The notes beneath the pieces were generated by a model. That model saw only the letters and a program-made list of their open reading frames with translations, searched no databases and was not told where the DNA came from. Positions 11,494 through 20,290 of a stretch of DNA of 64,000 nucleotides are shown in pieces; the stretch's first letter is position 1, and every line of letters starts with the position of its first letter. A program made the position numbers and the translations under genes. The DNA is from Candidula unifasciata (lineage: Eukaryota > Mollusca > Gastropoda > Stylommatophora > Geomitridae): NCBI GenBank assembly GCA_905116865.2, contig CAJHNH020001149.1, positions 100,001-164,000 of the forward strand. The letters are read 5' to 3'.

Positions 11494-12472
11494 ACTCAAA
11501 TTTCCTGAGCTGGATTAATTAATTACTAAATACAATAGAAAATATGACTTGAAAACTCAAAAGGGAGGATGGAAAATACGCGTACAAATACGACAGTACG
11601 TTTCAGCGAAGTTTTTATCAACATAATACTAAATACAATACAAACTTTGTTAATTAGTATCATGATTGTAAAGACGTTCAAGATTATTCCGTTGATAAAT
11701 ACTTGTATCGAAACAGTTTGTGTTGTAGTTAGTACTATTGGTCACATTTTAAGTTGCATGTAGTACTTCTTGCTATCAGTTTGGAAAGTTATCAAGTCAA
11801 ACGAAAAGCAGAACCAGTAAACTTCACATATTTCACACACACCCAAAGGACAAGTAGACGCTGCGGCTAAAGAAATTTTATCGGCACACTACTTATACCA
11901 CAAACACGAACAGGAATACATAAAATCACTCAGATGAAGTGTTTCTGAGAGGAATCACGTATTCGTCTGGCCAGGTAAATGTGACATCTGTGTGAAGAGT
12001 TTTGAGAGAGGAATCACATATCCGTCTGGCAAGGTAAATGTGGCATTTGTGTAAAGTGTTTCCGAGAGGAATCACAAATCCGTCTGGCCAGATAAATGTG
12101 GCACGTGTGTGAAGTGTTTCCGAGAGGAATCACATATCCGTCAGGCCAGGTAAATGTGGCACGTGTGTGAAGTGTTTCCGAAAGGAATGACATATCCGTC
12201 AGGCCAGGTGAATGTGCACTTGTGTAAAGACGGAAAATAAATTAACTTGAATTTTATTTGACTGCAGCCACTACTGTTCGCTTCATAGCTTCATTAATGT
12301 TTGATCAGCTCTATTAGCGTAATAATATCTAAATGAGAACACCCTATCATTGACACCTCACCTGGTGCTCTCCAAAAGTCACAGTTCCTAAAGTGATATT
12401 TGATACTTTCACACCAGACCGGCCAAGGAACACATAGGGTGTTTTGCTTTCTTTGGATATTTTGGCAGCCAT
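1941..12472 (-). CDS. Gene A: aldo-keto reductase, YajO-like clade (3' end outside window)
   Basis: An NADP(H)-dependent oxidoreductase of the AKR superfamily with a (beta/alpha)8 barrel; the substrate is unknown. Seven exons read on the minus strand: 12362-12472, 9420-9559, 8262-8418, 7348-7521, 6374-6471, 5313-5482 and 1941-2077, all with GT/AG borders, giving 329 residues. The N-terminus carries [15 protein letters not shown]. Predicted tetrad: D64 and Y69 (DTADMYG), K95 (IIATK), H138 (exon 4 start). Exon 6 has [10 protein letters not shown]; exon 7 ends with the NADP-binding segment [11 protein letters not shown]. The terminal exon seen in B and C (about 41 residues) was not found; it is probably left of the window, or lost. 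The exon 7 donor is the weak GTTTGA, and reading through gives Val then a stop. The start was chosen as the first ATG in line with B and C. A splice acceptor 21 nt upstream suggests a leader intron. Confidence 0.9.
2308..2545 (-). repeat. SINE-like repeat F6, minus
   Basis: The reverse complement matches 4170-4385 and 18486-18660, sharing CACAAAGTGCCAC and AGGGCTTC near the 3' part. It lies in gene A intron 6, near the exon 7 acceptor. Confidence 0.7.
2546..4169. other. Gene A intron 6 DNA without recognised genes
   Basis: AT-rich. It contains three copies of a 19-bp unit (GAAACATGCCACTCTGAAT) at 3001-3064 and a (GT)n tract with an alternating GCGCGCGC core at 3115-3188. Nothing coding was recognised. 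Confidence 0.6.
4170..4385 (+). repeat. SINE-like repeat F6
   Basis: It starts near TTCTACCCCACCAGGACATC and runs through CACAAAGTGCCACC. It matches the plus copy at 18486-18660 along most of its length. Confidence 0.75.
4813..5077 (+). repeat. SINE F2a
   Basis: It runs from the CTTTTCACACGCC end through GGTGGGTGAGGTGGTCAGC and TGGGTCGACC-like segments to a tRNA-like end. Read on the minus strand, that end gives promoter-box-like sequence ending GGTTCGG. The element itself is therefore minus-oriented. It is followed by a (TA)n tract at 5082-5103. Confidence 0.8.
5148..5229 (+). repeat. Short LINE 3'-end remnant
   Basis: GAGAGCTGGCGAGAGAC and GACCTGCTACAT match the tail at 38881-38970, where the frame resembles the C-terminal end of a LINE protein. 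Too short for more. Confidence 0.4.
5231..5292. repeat. (TG)n-GAA-(CA)n-(TA)n self-complementary tract
   Basis: A TG run is followed by GAA, then a CA run and a TA run. The TG and CA runs are inverted repeats and could fold into a stem of roughly 18 bp. It sits about 20 nt inside gene A intron 6, next to the exon 6 donor. Confidence 0.9.
5313..5482 (-). CDS. Gene A exon 6
   Basis: 170 bp. It encodes [20 protein letters not shown] and ends AEAIAKNH plus one base. Donor GTGAGT; a dinucleotide hairpin begins about 20 bp into the intron. Confidence 0.92.
5602..5621 (+). repeat. Run of 20 G
   Basis: An uninterrupted G-run in gene A intron 5, near the exon 6 acceptor. It could form a quadruplex, but run length is also prone to sequencing error. 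Confidence 0.85.
6374..6471 (-). CDS. Gene A exon 5
   Basis: 98 bp. It begins [13 protein letters not shown] and ends GVLPWSPLK plus two bases of a split Gly codon. The QxxYS and PWSPL motifs are typical of the family's cofactor side. Donor GTGAGT. Confidence 0.92.
6640..6740 (+). repeat. Partial SINE F4
   Basis: Matches the middle of the copy at 13635-13930 (GCAGACTGTTGGTTC, then GCCTCCGACTTAG-like sequence and TACGACATG). The ends are missing. Confidence 0.6.
6908..7262. repeat. (GAA)n tract of about 350 bp in gene A intron 4
   Basis: Almost pure GAA repeats with a few AAAG interruptions around 7020-7150. In the gene A transcript it reads (UUC)n, starting about 86 nt after the exon 4 donor. 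A purine-only mirror repeat of this length can form intramolecular triplex DNA. Long Leu, Phe, Ser or Lys frames over it are by-products. Confidence 0.97.
7348..7521 (-). CDS. Gene A exon 4
   Basis: 174 bp, 58 codons. It begins A-H-H-V-D-D-G-T-P, where the first His is the predicted catalytic His; then [14 protein letters not shown] and LNPIISLQ. Donor GTAGGT. Confidence 0.92.
7570..7720 (+). mobile_element. Decayed LINE 3'-end fragment
   Basis: Frame text [19 protein letters not shown] matches the basic GKRGRGRPRRRWVQD tail of the LINE at 19640-20290. Only about 40 residues remain. Confidence 0.65.
7775..8226 (+). mobile_element. Non-LTR element C-terminal fragment (RNase H-like tail)
   Basis: Translation gives [20 protein letters not shown] and, downstream in another frame, [15 protein letters not shown] with a CxxC pair. 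Related fragments lie at 26940-27230, 30215-30445, 40440-40765, 11360-11445 and 63340-63455. The order (RNase H-like end, then cysteine motif near the stop) resembles RNase H-bearing LINE families. Frameshifts make it non-functional. Located in gene A intron 3. Confidence 0.65.
8262..8418 (-). CDS. Gene A exon 3
   Basis: 157 bp. It encodes IIATK (catalytic Lys) and [20 protein letters not shown] up to DLYQ. The 3' half is nearly the same as gene B exon 3 at nucleotide level. Donor GTGGGT. Confidence 0.92.
8542..8785 (+). repeat. SINE F2a
   Basis: CCTTTTCCAAGCC start, CACTCGGTGGGTAA middle, GGAGCCAAGGTCATTTTTGG, and a tRNA-like end (GATCCGTAGGCGAGC, then CTACACTACAGCGGC). Preceded by a run of about 11 G. 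In gene A intron 2. Confidence 0.8.
8980..9420. repeat. 22-bp degenerate minisatellite abutting a splice donor
   Basis: About 20 units resembling AAAGTAGGCACACAGATTT, each near 22 bp. The last unit (AAAGTAAACACTTACGTTT) contains the minus-strand gene A exon 2 donor: ACTTAC on plus is GTAAGT on minus. The array fills the first 440 nt of intron 2. Confidence 0.9.
9420..9559 (-). CDS. Gene A exon 2
   Basis: 140 bp, one codon shorter than in B and C. It carries catalytic Asp and Tyr in DTADMYG. The donor GTAAGT lies inside the last unit of the adjacent 22-bp minisatellite; the exon ends in a split codon. Confidence 0.92.
9580..10515. repeat. Long dispersed repeat F7, copy 1
   Basis: Matches 54945-55125, 55294-55960 and 57005-57142 in order, for example GAGCTCTGACTCCAC, GGGCGCATTC and AACAAAAGAACT. 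No coding capacity recognised. Located in gene A intron 1. Confidence 0.75.
10972..11055. repeat. Three-copy degenerate tandem repeat
   Basis: GGCTGCATGCAGTCGTGG, CCTGCATGCAGTAGTGG and GGCTGCACTCTGTCGTGG follow one another at about 28-bp spacing in gene A intron 1. Confidence 0.7.
11360..11445 (-). mobile_element. RNase H-like LINE tail fragment
   Basis: Minus-strand frame: [20 protein letters not shown] then a stop. It matches the PLGGEL motif of the fragment at 7775-8226. Confidence 0.6.
11462..11489. repeat. (CA)n microsatellite
   Basis: A short CA run in gene A intron 1. Confidence 0.9.
11936..12235. repeat. 58-60 bp tandem repeat, 5 copies
   Basis: Each unit contains a GAGAGGAATCACATATCCGT-like core and GGCCAGGTAAATGTG. 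Units three to five are the most alike. It begins about 125 nt from the gene A exon 1 donor. Confidence 0.9.
12362..12472 (-). CDS. Gene A exon 1
   Basis: 111 bp, 37 codons, phase-0 end at donor GTGAGG. It encodes the first barrel strand ([20 protein letters not shown]). The ATG follows AACCAAAC and is followed by G, a good initiation context. Confidence 0.9.
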
Positions 12473-12869
12473 GTTTGGTTAGAAATTACTGACCTGTGGA
12501 AATAGATTGATATTTTTTGTCAAAAAAAAAAAAGAACAATTTTTTCCTATTGCCCTACAGAGTTGTGTAAAAAAAAAAAAAAAAAAAACAGTCATTTTAA
12601 AAGGTGATATTTTATGGAAGTAGTTGGATGATTTGAAATTAATAGTCTCTTGAAAAATCATGTATTTGACTGGGGTTGACAACGAACGAACGAACGAACT
12701 TTTTTTGCAAACAAAAAACTTCTAGCACATGCTAAACAGATCAGATATACTATAATTTCTGTAAAAAGTGTTTATTTGAAACCCGTTTCAGTAGCTTTAT
12801 AACACAACCATAAAATAATTAAATAAAGCCTTTATTTTGAAAGAATGAATACCGTGTTGGTCAGAAATA

Positions 12870-14280
12870 GTGTTTTCAGGCATTCCGACAAGTATCACAT
12901 GGCTTGGGTAGGCGGGGAATGCGAACAAAATTGTAGTTTCTCACTAAATCCAGCGTGTTCATTACTTCTGCGAATAGACAACATCGTCTCTTCTTGAAAG
13001 GTTGTTTTAAGAGGTCTGAACAAGTGAAAATCATAATGTGACAAGCCAGGACTATAGGCTGGATGTTGCAGAAGTTCCCACCTCTTCCATACCAACGTTT
13101 CCTGCAGTCATTGCAACATGCGGACAAGCATTGTCGTGCCGCAACATAAAACTGTGAGAGAGCATGCCAGGACATTTAATCATGATGGCCCTATGTAGCT
13201 TGTCTTGTATTTCCGAGTAGTGGGTAGAGCGGAAACAAGGTTTTTTAAAGCTGCCAACAATAGCCCTAATGGTGAAAAAAAAAAAATGCTCTCAGAATAA
13301 GCTTACCATCGGAAACCAGTGACTTCAATGGTTTGGCGTTTATTGATCCAGCAAGCTTCCATTGCATGCCCCATCTCTTGTTGCTCGAGTGGTGACACAG
13401 TGACTCATCGCCTACCACAATGGGGAAGAGAACTGCATTATCCTCTGTTCTGTAATGCATCAAGTGGTGCAAACACCAACCAGTGCGTTCACCTTTTGAT
13501 TTCTGTGAGCATCCGTTGTACTCATTGTGAACAAACCTTCTGATATTGCAGTTTCTTACAAACAACCTTTTGAACTGTCTCAATTCTTTCGCTAGCTAAC
13601 GCATAATAGGACAACCGTTTACCTGTATTATCACCTGCACCTCCTTCTTCTTCGCGTTCACCAGCTGTAAACTCTGGCGGAAGGTTCTGTTTTTTCGTCT
13701 ACTTCTGGACTGCAGTCCTGTTGCAGAACGTGAGTGTTGCGTGTGGATCAGTTTTACAGATCTGACTCATTTGTATGCAGACTGTTGGTTCCTTGCCTCT
13801 CAGACAGATGCACTCTAACTGTGAAGGAAGTTCCCAATTAGTCGACTCTTACGACATGGTTTTTGGGTAGGCGGTGGGTCTATTCATGTTTCCCCATAGT
13901 AGGGTCACGGAACCCATACAGGAAAAAACCTGCATCAATTTAGGCGATGGTTTATTGTTTTATGTTATGTTACAAGAATATGTGCTTGACTCCGCATTGG
14001 AAGATATGCTGTGAACTCACATCCTTCCCGAAACATGCCTGCTTTGTCTGTCGATGTTGTCTTTGACACCATGTGTTGCAGCAAGCTGCCGGCATTCTAC
14101 GATATATGTCAACTGGTCGACATCCTTCAAAAAAATAAATCAAATCACTGCTCTTGTGAACTTCTTTCGACGGATTTTGGATCAGCTCAGCCATTTTGCA
14201 ACGGCCAGAAACATAGCCTATCCATCGTGTTAAACGTATGCACAATATCGCAAGATGAGGAGGGGGCGAGCTTCAAGCAA
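12870..14280 (-). pseudogene. Mariner-type DNA transposase relic
   Basis: Minus-strand reading in order. First, 13960-14215 gives FFEGCRPVDIYRRM, like the mariner N-terminal DNA-binding region. After an F4 SINE comes YRTEDNAVLFPIVVGDES (first catalytic Asp). Then HDNACPHVA (second Asp region) and, one frame away, HPAYSPGLSHYDFHLF, where mariner usually has SPDL. The third catalytic Asp thus appears replaced by Gly. Several frameshifts and a poly-A-like run near 13280 show it is dead. Terminal inverted repeats were not identified. It lies 400 bp upstream of the gene A start. Confidence 0.8.
13635..13930 (+). repeat. SINE F4 inside the mariner relic
   Basis: Begins CTTCTTCTTCGCGTTCACCAG and ends near GGAACCCATACAGG. 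Compared with 37208-37505 and 51573-51850. On the minus strand it ends in (GAA)n, so the element is minus-oriented. It separates the N-terminal and catalytic parts of the mariner relic. Confidence 0.8.
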
Positions 14281-14639
14281 ACCCTCCTTATAGAATTACA
14301 TCAATGGAATATAACGGATACATCGTAAGTCTTCTTCAGGTTTAGTAAATTTAAAATGATGTTAGAGCCACATAAGAGAGTAACCCCCTTCCCCAACTCC
14401 CCCCCCCCCCCGCCCCACCTCCCTTTCCGAGACTGTCTTGAAAGATACTGCTAATTACTGGCCATATTATACCGCTTCTGCAATGCAGGGGGGTCTTTGA
14501 GCCTAAGGATTTACGGTCGCATGGCTAGTGCTGTCGCCACGACTGTGCAGGTAAGGATGTGTATTGCATAAACCGGCCGAAACAACTTGTACAGGGGGAC
14601 CACCTATCGAGAGTCGGTAGGCTCCTGTTGTGGAGTTCT

Positions 14640-14840
14640 TATTATACAGCTCCTGACGAAACCGGATTTGTTTTTTTTCTTCTTTCGAAAATGGCCTTGG
14701 CTCCCAGGTCAAGCCAACCTTAAACGGCTACCATGTTCAGTCCTGTGAAGTAAATTCAGTAGGCGTGACGTTGATTACATCACCTTCTGAGTGTCTATAA
14801 AATATAGGTCTCGCCCTATATGCCCAGTACGCATACATGT
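14640..14840 (-). repeat. SINE F2a, partial
   Basis: Element sense is plus here: CTTGGCTCCCAGGTCAAGCC, GAGTGTCTATAAAATATAGG, CCCTATATGCCCAGTACGC. It matches the reverse complement of the 27645 copy. Confidence 0.7.
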
Positions 14841-15589
14841 TTGGAAAAGTGATCCTTTACTTACTTATGTGAATGTAATACCACAACAGGGCAATGATGA
14901 TGTTGATGAACACTATCCATAAATATATTACCTACATCTTCCACAAAAGTCTGGTAATATAACATGTTACTATAAATAACGTCTAACTCAGGTTACAGTA
15001 CTTACGTGCTTACTATCACAAGACAAATTACAGTTTAGTAAACGTCTAGTCAATTTTGTTTATCAAGTCACAGTTTACTAGTTGAATTAGATTTTGCAGA
15101 CTCCGGCAAACAGTCCACAAGCTGTATCTACTCGTCTCACAAGCTAGGCAGAACACAGAAAGACAGTCAAGTCCGTGCAGATAAAACGCAGGTTCTCTGC
15201 CTGAACCAAATACCTACGTGCCTAGCGAGGCTGTTTAGCTAAAAGGTGTCAGGTTATGCCCCTTCATACTAATACTTTGGTGACACTTTATGTTTCTCGA
15301 TATGTTTATTATTAAATGTGGTTGATTGTTAACTTGTCAACTGGAATTAATTAAATGATACATCTTTAATGTTCCACTGAAATGTTGGACTGACACAGTT
15401 TAGCAGTCCAAAAAATAAATAACCGTTGTGACTACACACATTTAGAACACAACAAACAATTATGAACATGATGAAGGAAAACTGCACCGAAAATAAACAC
15501 AGACGAAAACAATGACAAAATATACACTAAATAACAAAACGAGAACGTATAGTTGCTCCTAATTCATTATCATCATCATCATCTTTCGG
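14841..15589. other. Intergenic DNA, nothing recognised
   Basis: AT-rich, no coding frames of note, no clear repeats except a short ATC run near 15566. Confidence 0.5.
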
Positions 15590-15865
15590 CCGCGTTAGCA
15601 CAGTCGATAGGAGACTCGCTTTTTAATTCAGCTGCAACTGACGACCGGTGTTCGAAACCTAGCAGTTCGCGGGGTTCACTTAGCGTCTAGGAAATGGGTA
15701 CCAGAGTTAACACTCTGGTGTAAATGGAGGAACGTCGCTGTAGCTACGGAGTTTCGTGCGGACGGTGAATCAGGCGGACAGTTTCTTATCTGCTGTCTGT
15801 TCTGGTTGTAGAGCATTTATGATTTATAACCGTGTGCAATGACGCTGGTTCACATCTCCCGACTT
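15590..15865 (+). repeat. tRNA-derived SINE F5
   Basis: The head has an A-box-like stretch (GTTAGCACAGTCGATAGGAG) and a B-box-like GGTGTTCGAAACC about 45 nt later, as in tRNA-derived SINEs. The body (AGAGTTAACACTCTGG, GGAGGAACGTCGCTGTAGC) matches the reverse complement of 39690-39835. Confidence 0.75.
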
Positions 15866-16196
15866 TACGTTTACCTTTTTACCTATCATCATCATCATCA
15901 TTATCAGCAATTTCTACATTTGTTGTTAAACTCTGTGTTGAGGTATTGTTTGAGATCAACTGCTTGACGGGTAGCAATAGTTACTGGCATTACGTGCCGG
16001 TGTAGAGCTCTTTAGTGTCATCAGTCCATGTTTTTTAAGGGTGTTGATCTGCAAAATAGGAGGGGGCGGGGGTGACGAGGTTTTAAAAGAACCGTAGTGT
16101 AGTTTTGAAACTGAGTGCATTTGTATTGGCAGTAATCTTTTATATACCTTGTTTTTCTGTTAAATTGCACATTAATCGCTGGGAACACATTACAGC

Positions 16197-16221
16197 ACAC
16201 GCACACACACACACGCACACA

Positions 16222-16265
<44 letters not shown>

Positions 16266-16275
16266 CACACACACA
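16197..16275. repeat. (CA)n / (GCAC)n microsatellite
   Basis: Alternating CA units with a central GCAC block. Threonine-histidine frames across it are by-products. Confidence 0.95.
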
Positions 16276-17461
16276 AGTATCTTGTTACGACAACACGATC
16301 TAGTTCATGTTTGTAGTATGCCTTGTGACATTCTGGCATGAACAGCTCTCTGATGGAAGACAGATGGGAACAGGAGAAAGGGACAACGAATGGAAACCGG
16401 AGAGGGACAGTAAAATAAGAAGTAAAGGAGTGTTAAAATGACATAGTATAAAATATGTAGAAATGCAGCGGCAACTGAGATCACTAGAATATATTGTATA
16501 TGTCGACATCGAGATGAAGACAATAGAGATATTTCGTTTTTGTTTGCTTCATTTAATCTAATTAGTGATTACTGTTTCATCATGATACACCGGGCATACA
16601 GATAGATGCCCTGTCTCCCGCAGCAGTGTCTTAAGGTGCAGATTGTAACTGTTGCCGTAACACACTGATTATTCACACGTCGTTCTCTTCCTCCGGTATG
16701 TCCGTCCTTGCCTGATCCAGTTCCAATTCTTCGTTCACATTTTCTTACACACGTTATTTTATTTTAACTCGTGTTCTCTATCAGCATTCATTCATAAAAG
16801 GCTTTAAGAATGTCTCGCCTTTCCAGTACGACATTTCTAGTGGCTATTGTTTTTGTATCCAGAAACTTCCCTCTTTAATTCAGTAGCACTTATGCATGTC
16901 ACGTACGCATAGGCATGACGGGATGCAGGGAAACATGACATGGGATACACCGTGCAATCCATTGTTTATATCTTCTTTATTCAAATTTTAAGTTTAGTCT
17001 CCCTACAGTCTCCCAACCTACTTGTAAAGGTCAGCTAACATTCTCACAAGTCTCACTATACTGCAAACACTTCCAACAATTTACAGACAGTCTCGCGACA
17101 TTCTTCCAATATTATCACAATACTTAGACAATGTGTCAAACCAAATCTCATTCTCCTAAAATAAAACTGCAACAGGCTCAAAATATCATATCAATAATTA
17201 CTCAACATTTAGCCAACATTCTCCCAACCATGTCCCAACAACAATCTAACAGTGGCCTACTATAATCCTAAAAGCTTAATAAACAAACACAACACAGTGA
17301 TTAATACAAAGCAGAACGGTGACAATCAGCGCTTCTTACAACTGAAACAAAGAATCGTTATCTCATTGACAAAACAAAATACTCCAGAATACAAGAAGCC
17401 CAAGGCCTCATTAATACGATCGAGACAAAAGGCTAAAGTACGCATTAATCAGTATTACGCC
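16276..17461. other. Intergenic DNA, nothing recognised
   Basis: No conserved coding frame or repeat family was identified. Confidence 0.5.
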
Positions 17462-17570
17462 CGGCTCTCTAGCGGAATTGGCTAAACCGGATTTCGCGGA
17501 GACCGGGTGACGTACTCCTTGTGGTCCGGGTTCAATCCCGGGGGTAGGCAGGAAAGCCACATTTTCTCCC
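17462..17570 (+). repeat. tRNA-like sequence, probably a SINE head
   Basis: CTAGCGGAATTGGCTAAACC resembles a Pol III A box and GGGTTCAATCCCGG a B box about 50 nt downstream. The spacer is long for a plain tRNA and no acceptor-stem pairing is evident. A single copy in this window. Confidence 0.5.
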
Positions 17571-18261
17571 AGATTTACGGTATTTACAATGGAATCAAGC
17601 CCGAACGGTTGCGATATTCATAATACCGAGCCTAAGGGTTAACAACTCATGGCTTCTGGATACTAAAACAAACAATAAGTATTACAACATGTACTCAATA
17701 ACTCAGATAAAAGCAGTCGTGCAAGAGTACTTCAAATCATAAAGTAACAGAAATATTGAATGTAACATTATGGCTGCTACAGTGGAATTATATATCATCT
17801 TCATTTGTTGTATTCATATTGTGGCTCTGTCCATTCACTAATCAGTTAGTCAATATATCAGGACCAGCTGCTACACCGATGTTTGGTTTCTTTCTACTGT
17901 TTACTATTCACCTCCCACCCCCATGTGGAGACTGAAAGTACATAGTTCCATCGCCCATATACCGAGTAAAGTAAACATTGCCACCCTGTGAGCTGGGGAT
18001 TAGTTTTAGAACGTTTTTTTTTTTTTTTTTTTTTTTTAACTTTGTTGTGTTATGTAGAAAACTGTAGATTCAGAGAATGGCGGGTGACCTGTTGCCATGT
18101 TATTATTGGTGCCTTATGCAATATTTCGTGTGCAACTACTGAATTTTTGTTTTTAATTGACATATACTTCCATACACAATAAACAGATAGTGCTGAACTG
18201 TTTGTGTTGGCACTTCTGACAGCTGCCTTAGGCATTTAGCGCATGTATATGCTGATAGTTG
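17571..18261. other. Intergenic DNA, nothing recognised
   Basis: Contains a T-run near 18015-18037 and nothing else assignable. Confidence 0.5.
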
Positions 18262-18485
18262 GCGTCTGTAGTTTAGGCGTTGTGAACGCGCTTCATAATG
18301 CCGGGATGTATGGTTCGATCCCAGCTGTGGACCATTTATCCTGCGTTGGTTTCGACAGTGGTACAGAGATCTGGCCGCCCAAAAAGCAATGGCAAACTAC
18401 TGAACATAAAATTTGCCTAGAAAAACACCAACAGCTAAAAAGTGCTGATAATGATTCAGCAACGTCCTGTAAAGTAAGTGAGTAG
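18262..18485 (+). repeat. tRNA-derived SINE F1
   Basis: TTTAGGCGTTGTGAACGCGC is A-box-like and GGTTCGATCCCAGCT B-box-like. The tail has CAACGTCCTGTAAAG. Other copies: 28570, 54259 and, inverted, 33125. Confidence 0.85.
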
Positions 18486-18660
18486 ATTCTACCCCACCAG
18501 GACATTACACAAGCGATAAACACCCGGTGACACAAAGTGCCACTATGCGGATGATGATCACCCGTGGAGAGGTCCTAAAAACCCTGTTCCCCAGGAGCAG
18601 CCAGGATAGGGCTTCTAAATATCGAAAAATTGCATCCCACAAGTCAAGGCAATAACAAGA
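18486..18660 (+). repeat. SINE-like repeat F6
   Basis: Joined directly to the F1 tail. CTACCCCACCAGGACATTAC and GACACAAAGTGCCAC match the copy at 4170. A stray F1 3'-tail scrap follows near 18800-18835. Confidence 0.7.
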
Positions 18661-19154
18661 ACATTTCAGTGAAAACCTTCACGATATTGGGAAGCAGGAA
18701 AACATTCACAAAACAACACAAAACAACGTTTTGTCCGGTGGCCTTTCTCGAACATGTAATGAACTACCACACAACGGTAACAACAATGAACGACCTATGA
18801 TAACCTGTAAAGTATACGCAACTAACTTGTACATGCTGATAGCTTTGCTCTGACTGCAGGCCTTTATATTTGTTTACCCCACATAGAAAAGTGCCAGGCA
18901 TTCTGTACGTTTTTATTTTTTATTTTAATGTTATAGGAACGGAACAATTATGGGATGGGCTGTTTTCCTAGAAATTGGACTAACGACAAATACAGAAACA
19001 TGTGACCTTCTGTCGGTACAGTATAAAATCTTAGAAACAGTTTAGCCTGACCTGTTTATACACAGAGTCACAAAAACCACATTACAACTTTCCTATTCGA
19101 GGATTATTGATTTTACTGATATTTAATAAAAACAATCTCTAGAATTCATATCAA

Positions 19155-19335
19155 AAGTAAAGGACCCTCTTCATGATCTCCAGGAATATCGGGCATACAG
19201 TGCTAGACCGATATTTTGTAAATCCATCAGTAGTCAGTGAGTGAAGCCAACATCACACCCGCTGCCTTTACTTCCTATGACTTAACCAGATACGCATTTA
19301 AAGCTGCAAGTCAAAGTCATTTTTCGAACAGTCTC
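19155..19335 (+). repeat. SINE F2a, truncated
   Basis: Only the body is left (GGGCATACAGTGCTAGACC, CATCACACCCGCTGCC, AGTCATTTTTCGA). The tRNA-like end is missing. Confidence 0.7.
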
Positions 19336-19639
19336 CATTATTATTTATTATAGAGCCTAGATACTCAGTGTGTGTGTCATTTTCAAGTTCGTCACTATTT
19401 ATTTTTCACTGTCAGCCAGCTTTGTCTGTGAACACTTTTTTTAGTTTTATTCAAATTCAAGAATAGGTTTTGATCTTTACTTATTTTTGGACAGATATGT
19501 TAAACTTTCTATTTCCTTTTCATTGTCCGAAAGGAGGACTGTGTCATCTGTGAAGTTCCGGAATAGGGTTGGCAATAATAACAAAAATTCCATAGGGCAG
19601 CATGCACAGCAGTGGCTCACCGTTGATCAGGTTACTTCA

Positions 19640-20290
19640 TTCATTCATTCAGTAGCATGTCCCTCGCGGAACCTCGCTGCCATAACAACCCTCCGGAAAA
19701 CCTTCCTATCCTGAGCAAGATGTCCTGCGTCTGATACACCCATCTGGAGATCATCTGCCACATCCTGCACCCATCTTCTCCTTGGCCTTCCTCTTCCTCT
19801 CTTCCCAGGCATATACCCCTCCATTATTGTTCTCTCTAGACTTCCATGACGTTTCAAGTGACCAAAATATTTCAATTTTCTTTGTTTTATTGTCTTTACT
19901 AGCCAACCCTCTTCAATATTCAGCTCTTGAAGTATGGATGCATTTGTTCTTTTCTTTACCCAAGATATTCTTAGAACCTGTCTTTAACATTTATATTCAA
20001 ATGCATTTATGCGCTGTTCCGCTTGTTTAGTAAGTGTCCAGGTCTCACAGGCGTATGTTGCAGTGGGAAAGATGCATGCTCTTAAAAATCTGACCTTTGT
20101 AGTTCTATCTGTACAATTCCATAATTTATTCAGTTGTTTTAGTCTTTGAAGAGCAATTAATAGTCGCCGTTTAATTTCTTTCATTGTGTCACCATTGTTG
20201 GTAACCAGTGACCCAAGATATACGAAATTTTCCACCACTTCCAATCTTTCCTCATTAACATATATTTCCTTCTCCATGGCATACTTCATT
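19640..20290 (-). pseudogene. LINE reverse-transcriptase C-terminal fragment
   Basis: The minus-strand frame runs from about 20289 to 19645 in one register. It reads NFVYLGSLVTNNGD, ATYACETWTLTKQAEQRI, then a TAA at 19984-19986, and continues RKLKYFGHLKRH and GKRGRGRPRRRWVQDVADD to a stop. The YLGS, CETWT and FGHLKR motifs are the usual 3' end of RT ORFs in LINEs of this type. The upstream RT palm domain is absent, so the copy is 5'-truncated. A TGAA-repeat tail follows, as expected for a LINE 3' end. Confidence 0.85.

Noticed and set aside
17462..17570. A functional tRNA gene
   Set aside because: A- and B-box-like motifs exist but no acceptor stem or anticodon arm could be paired. SINE head more likely.
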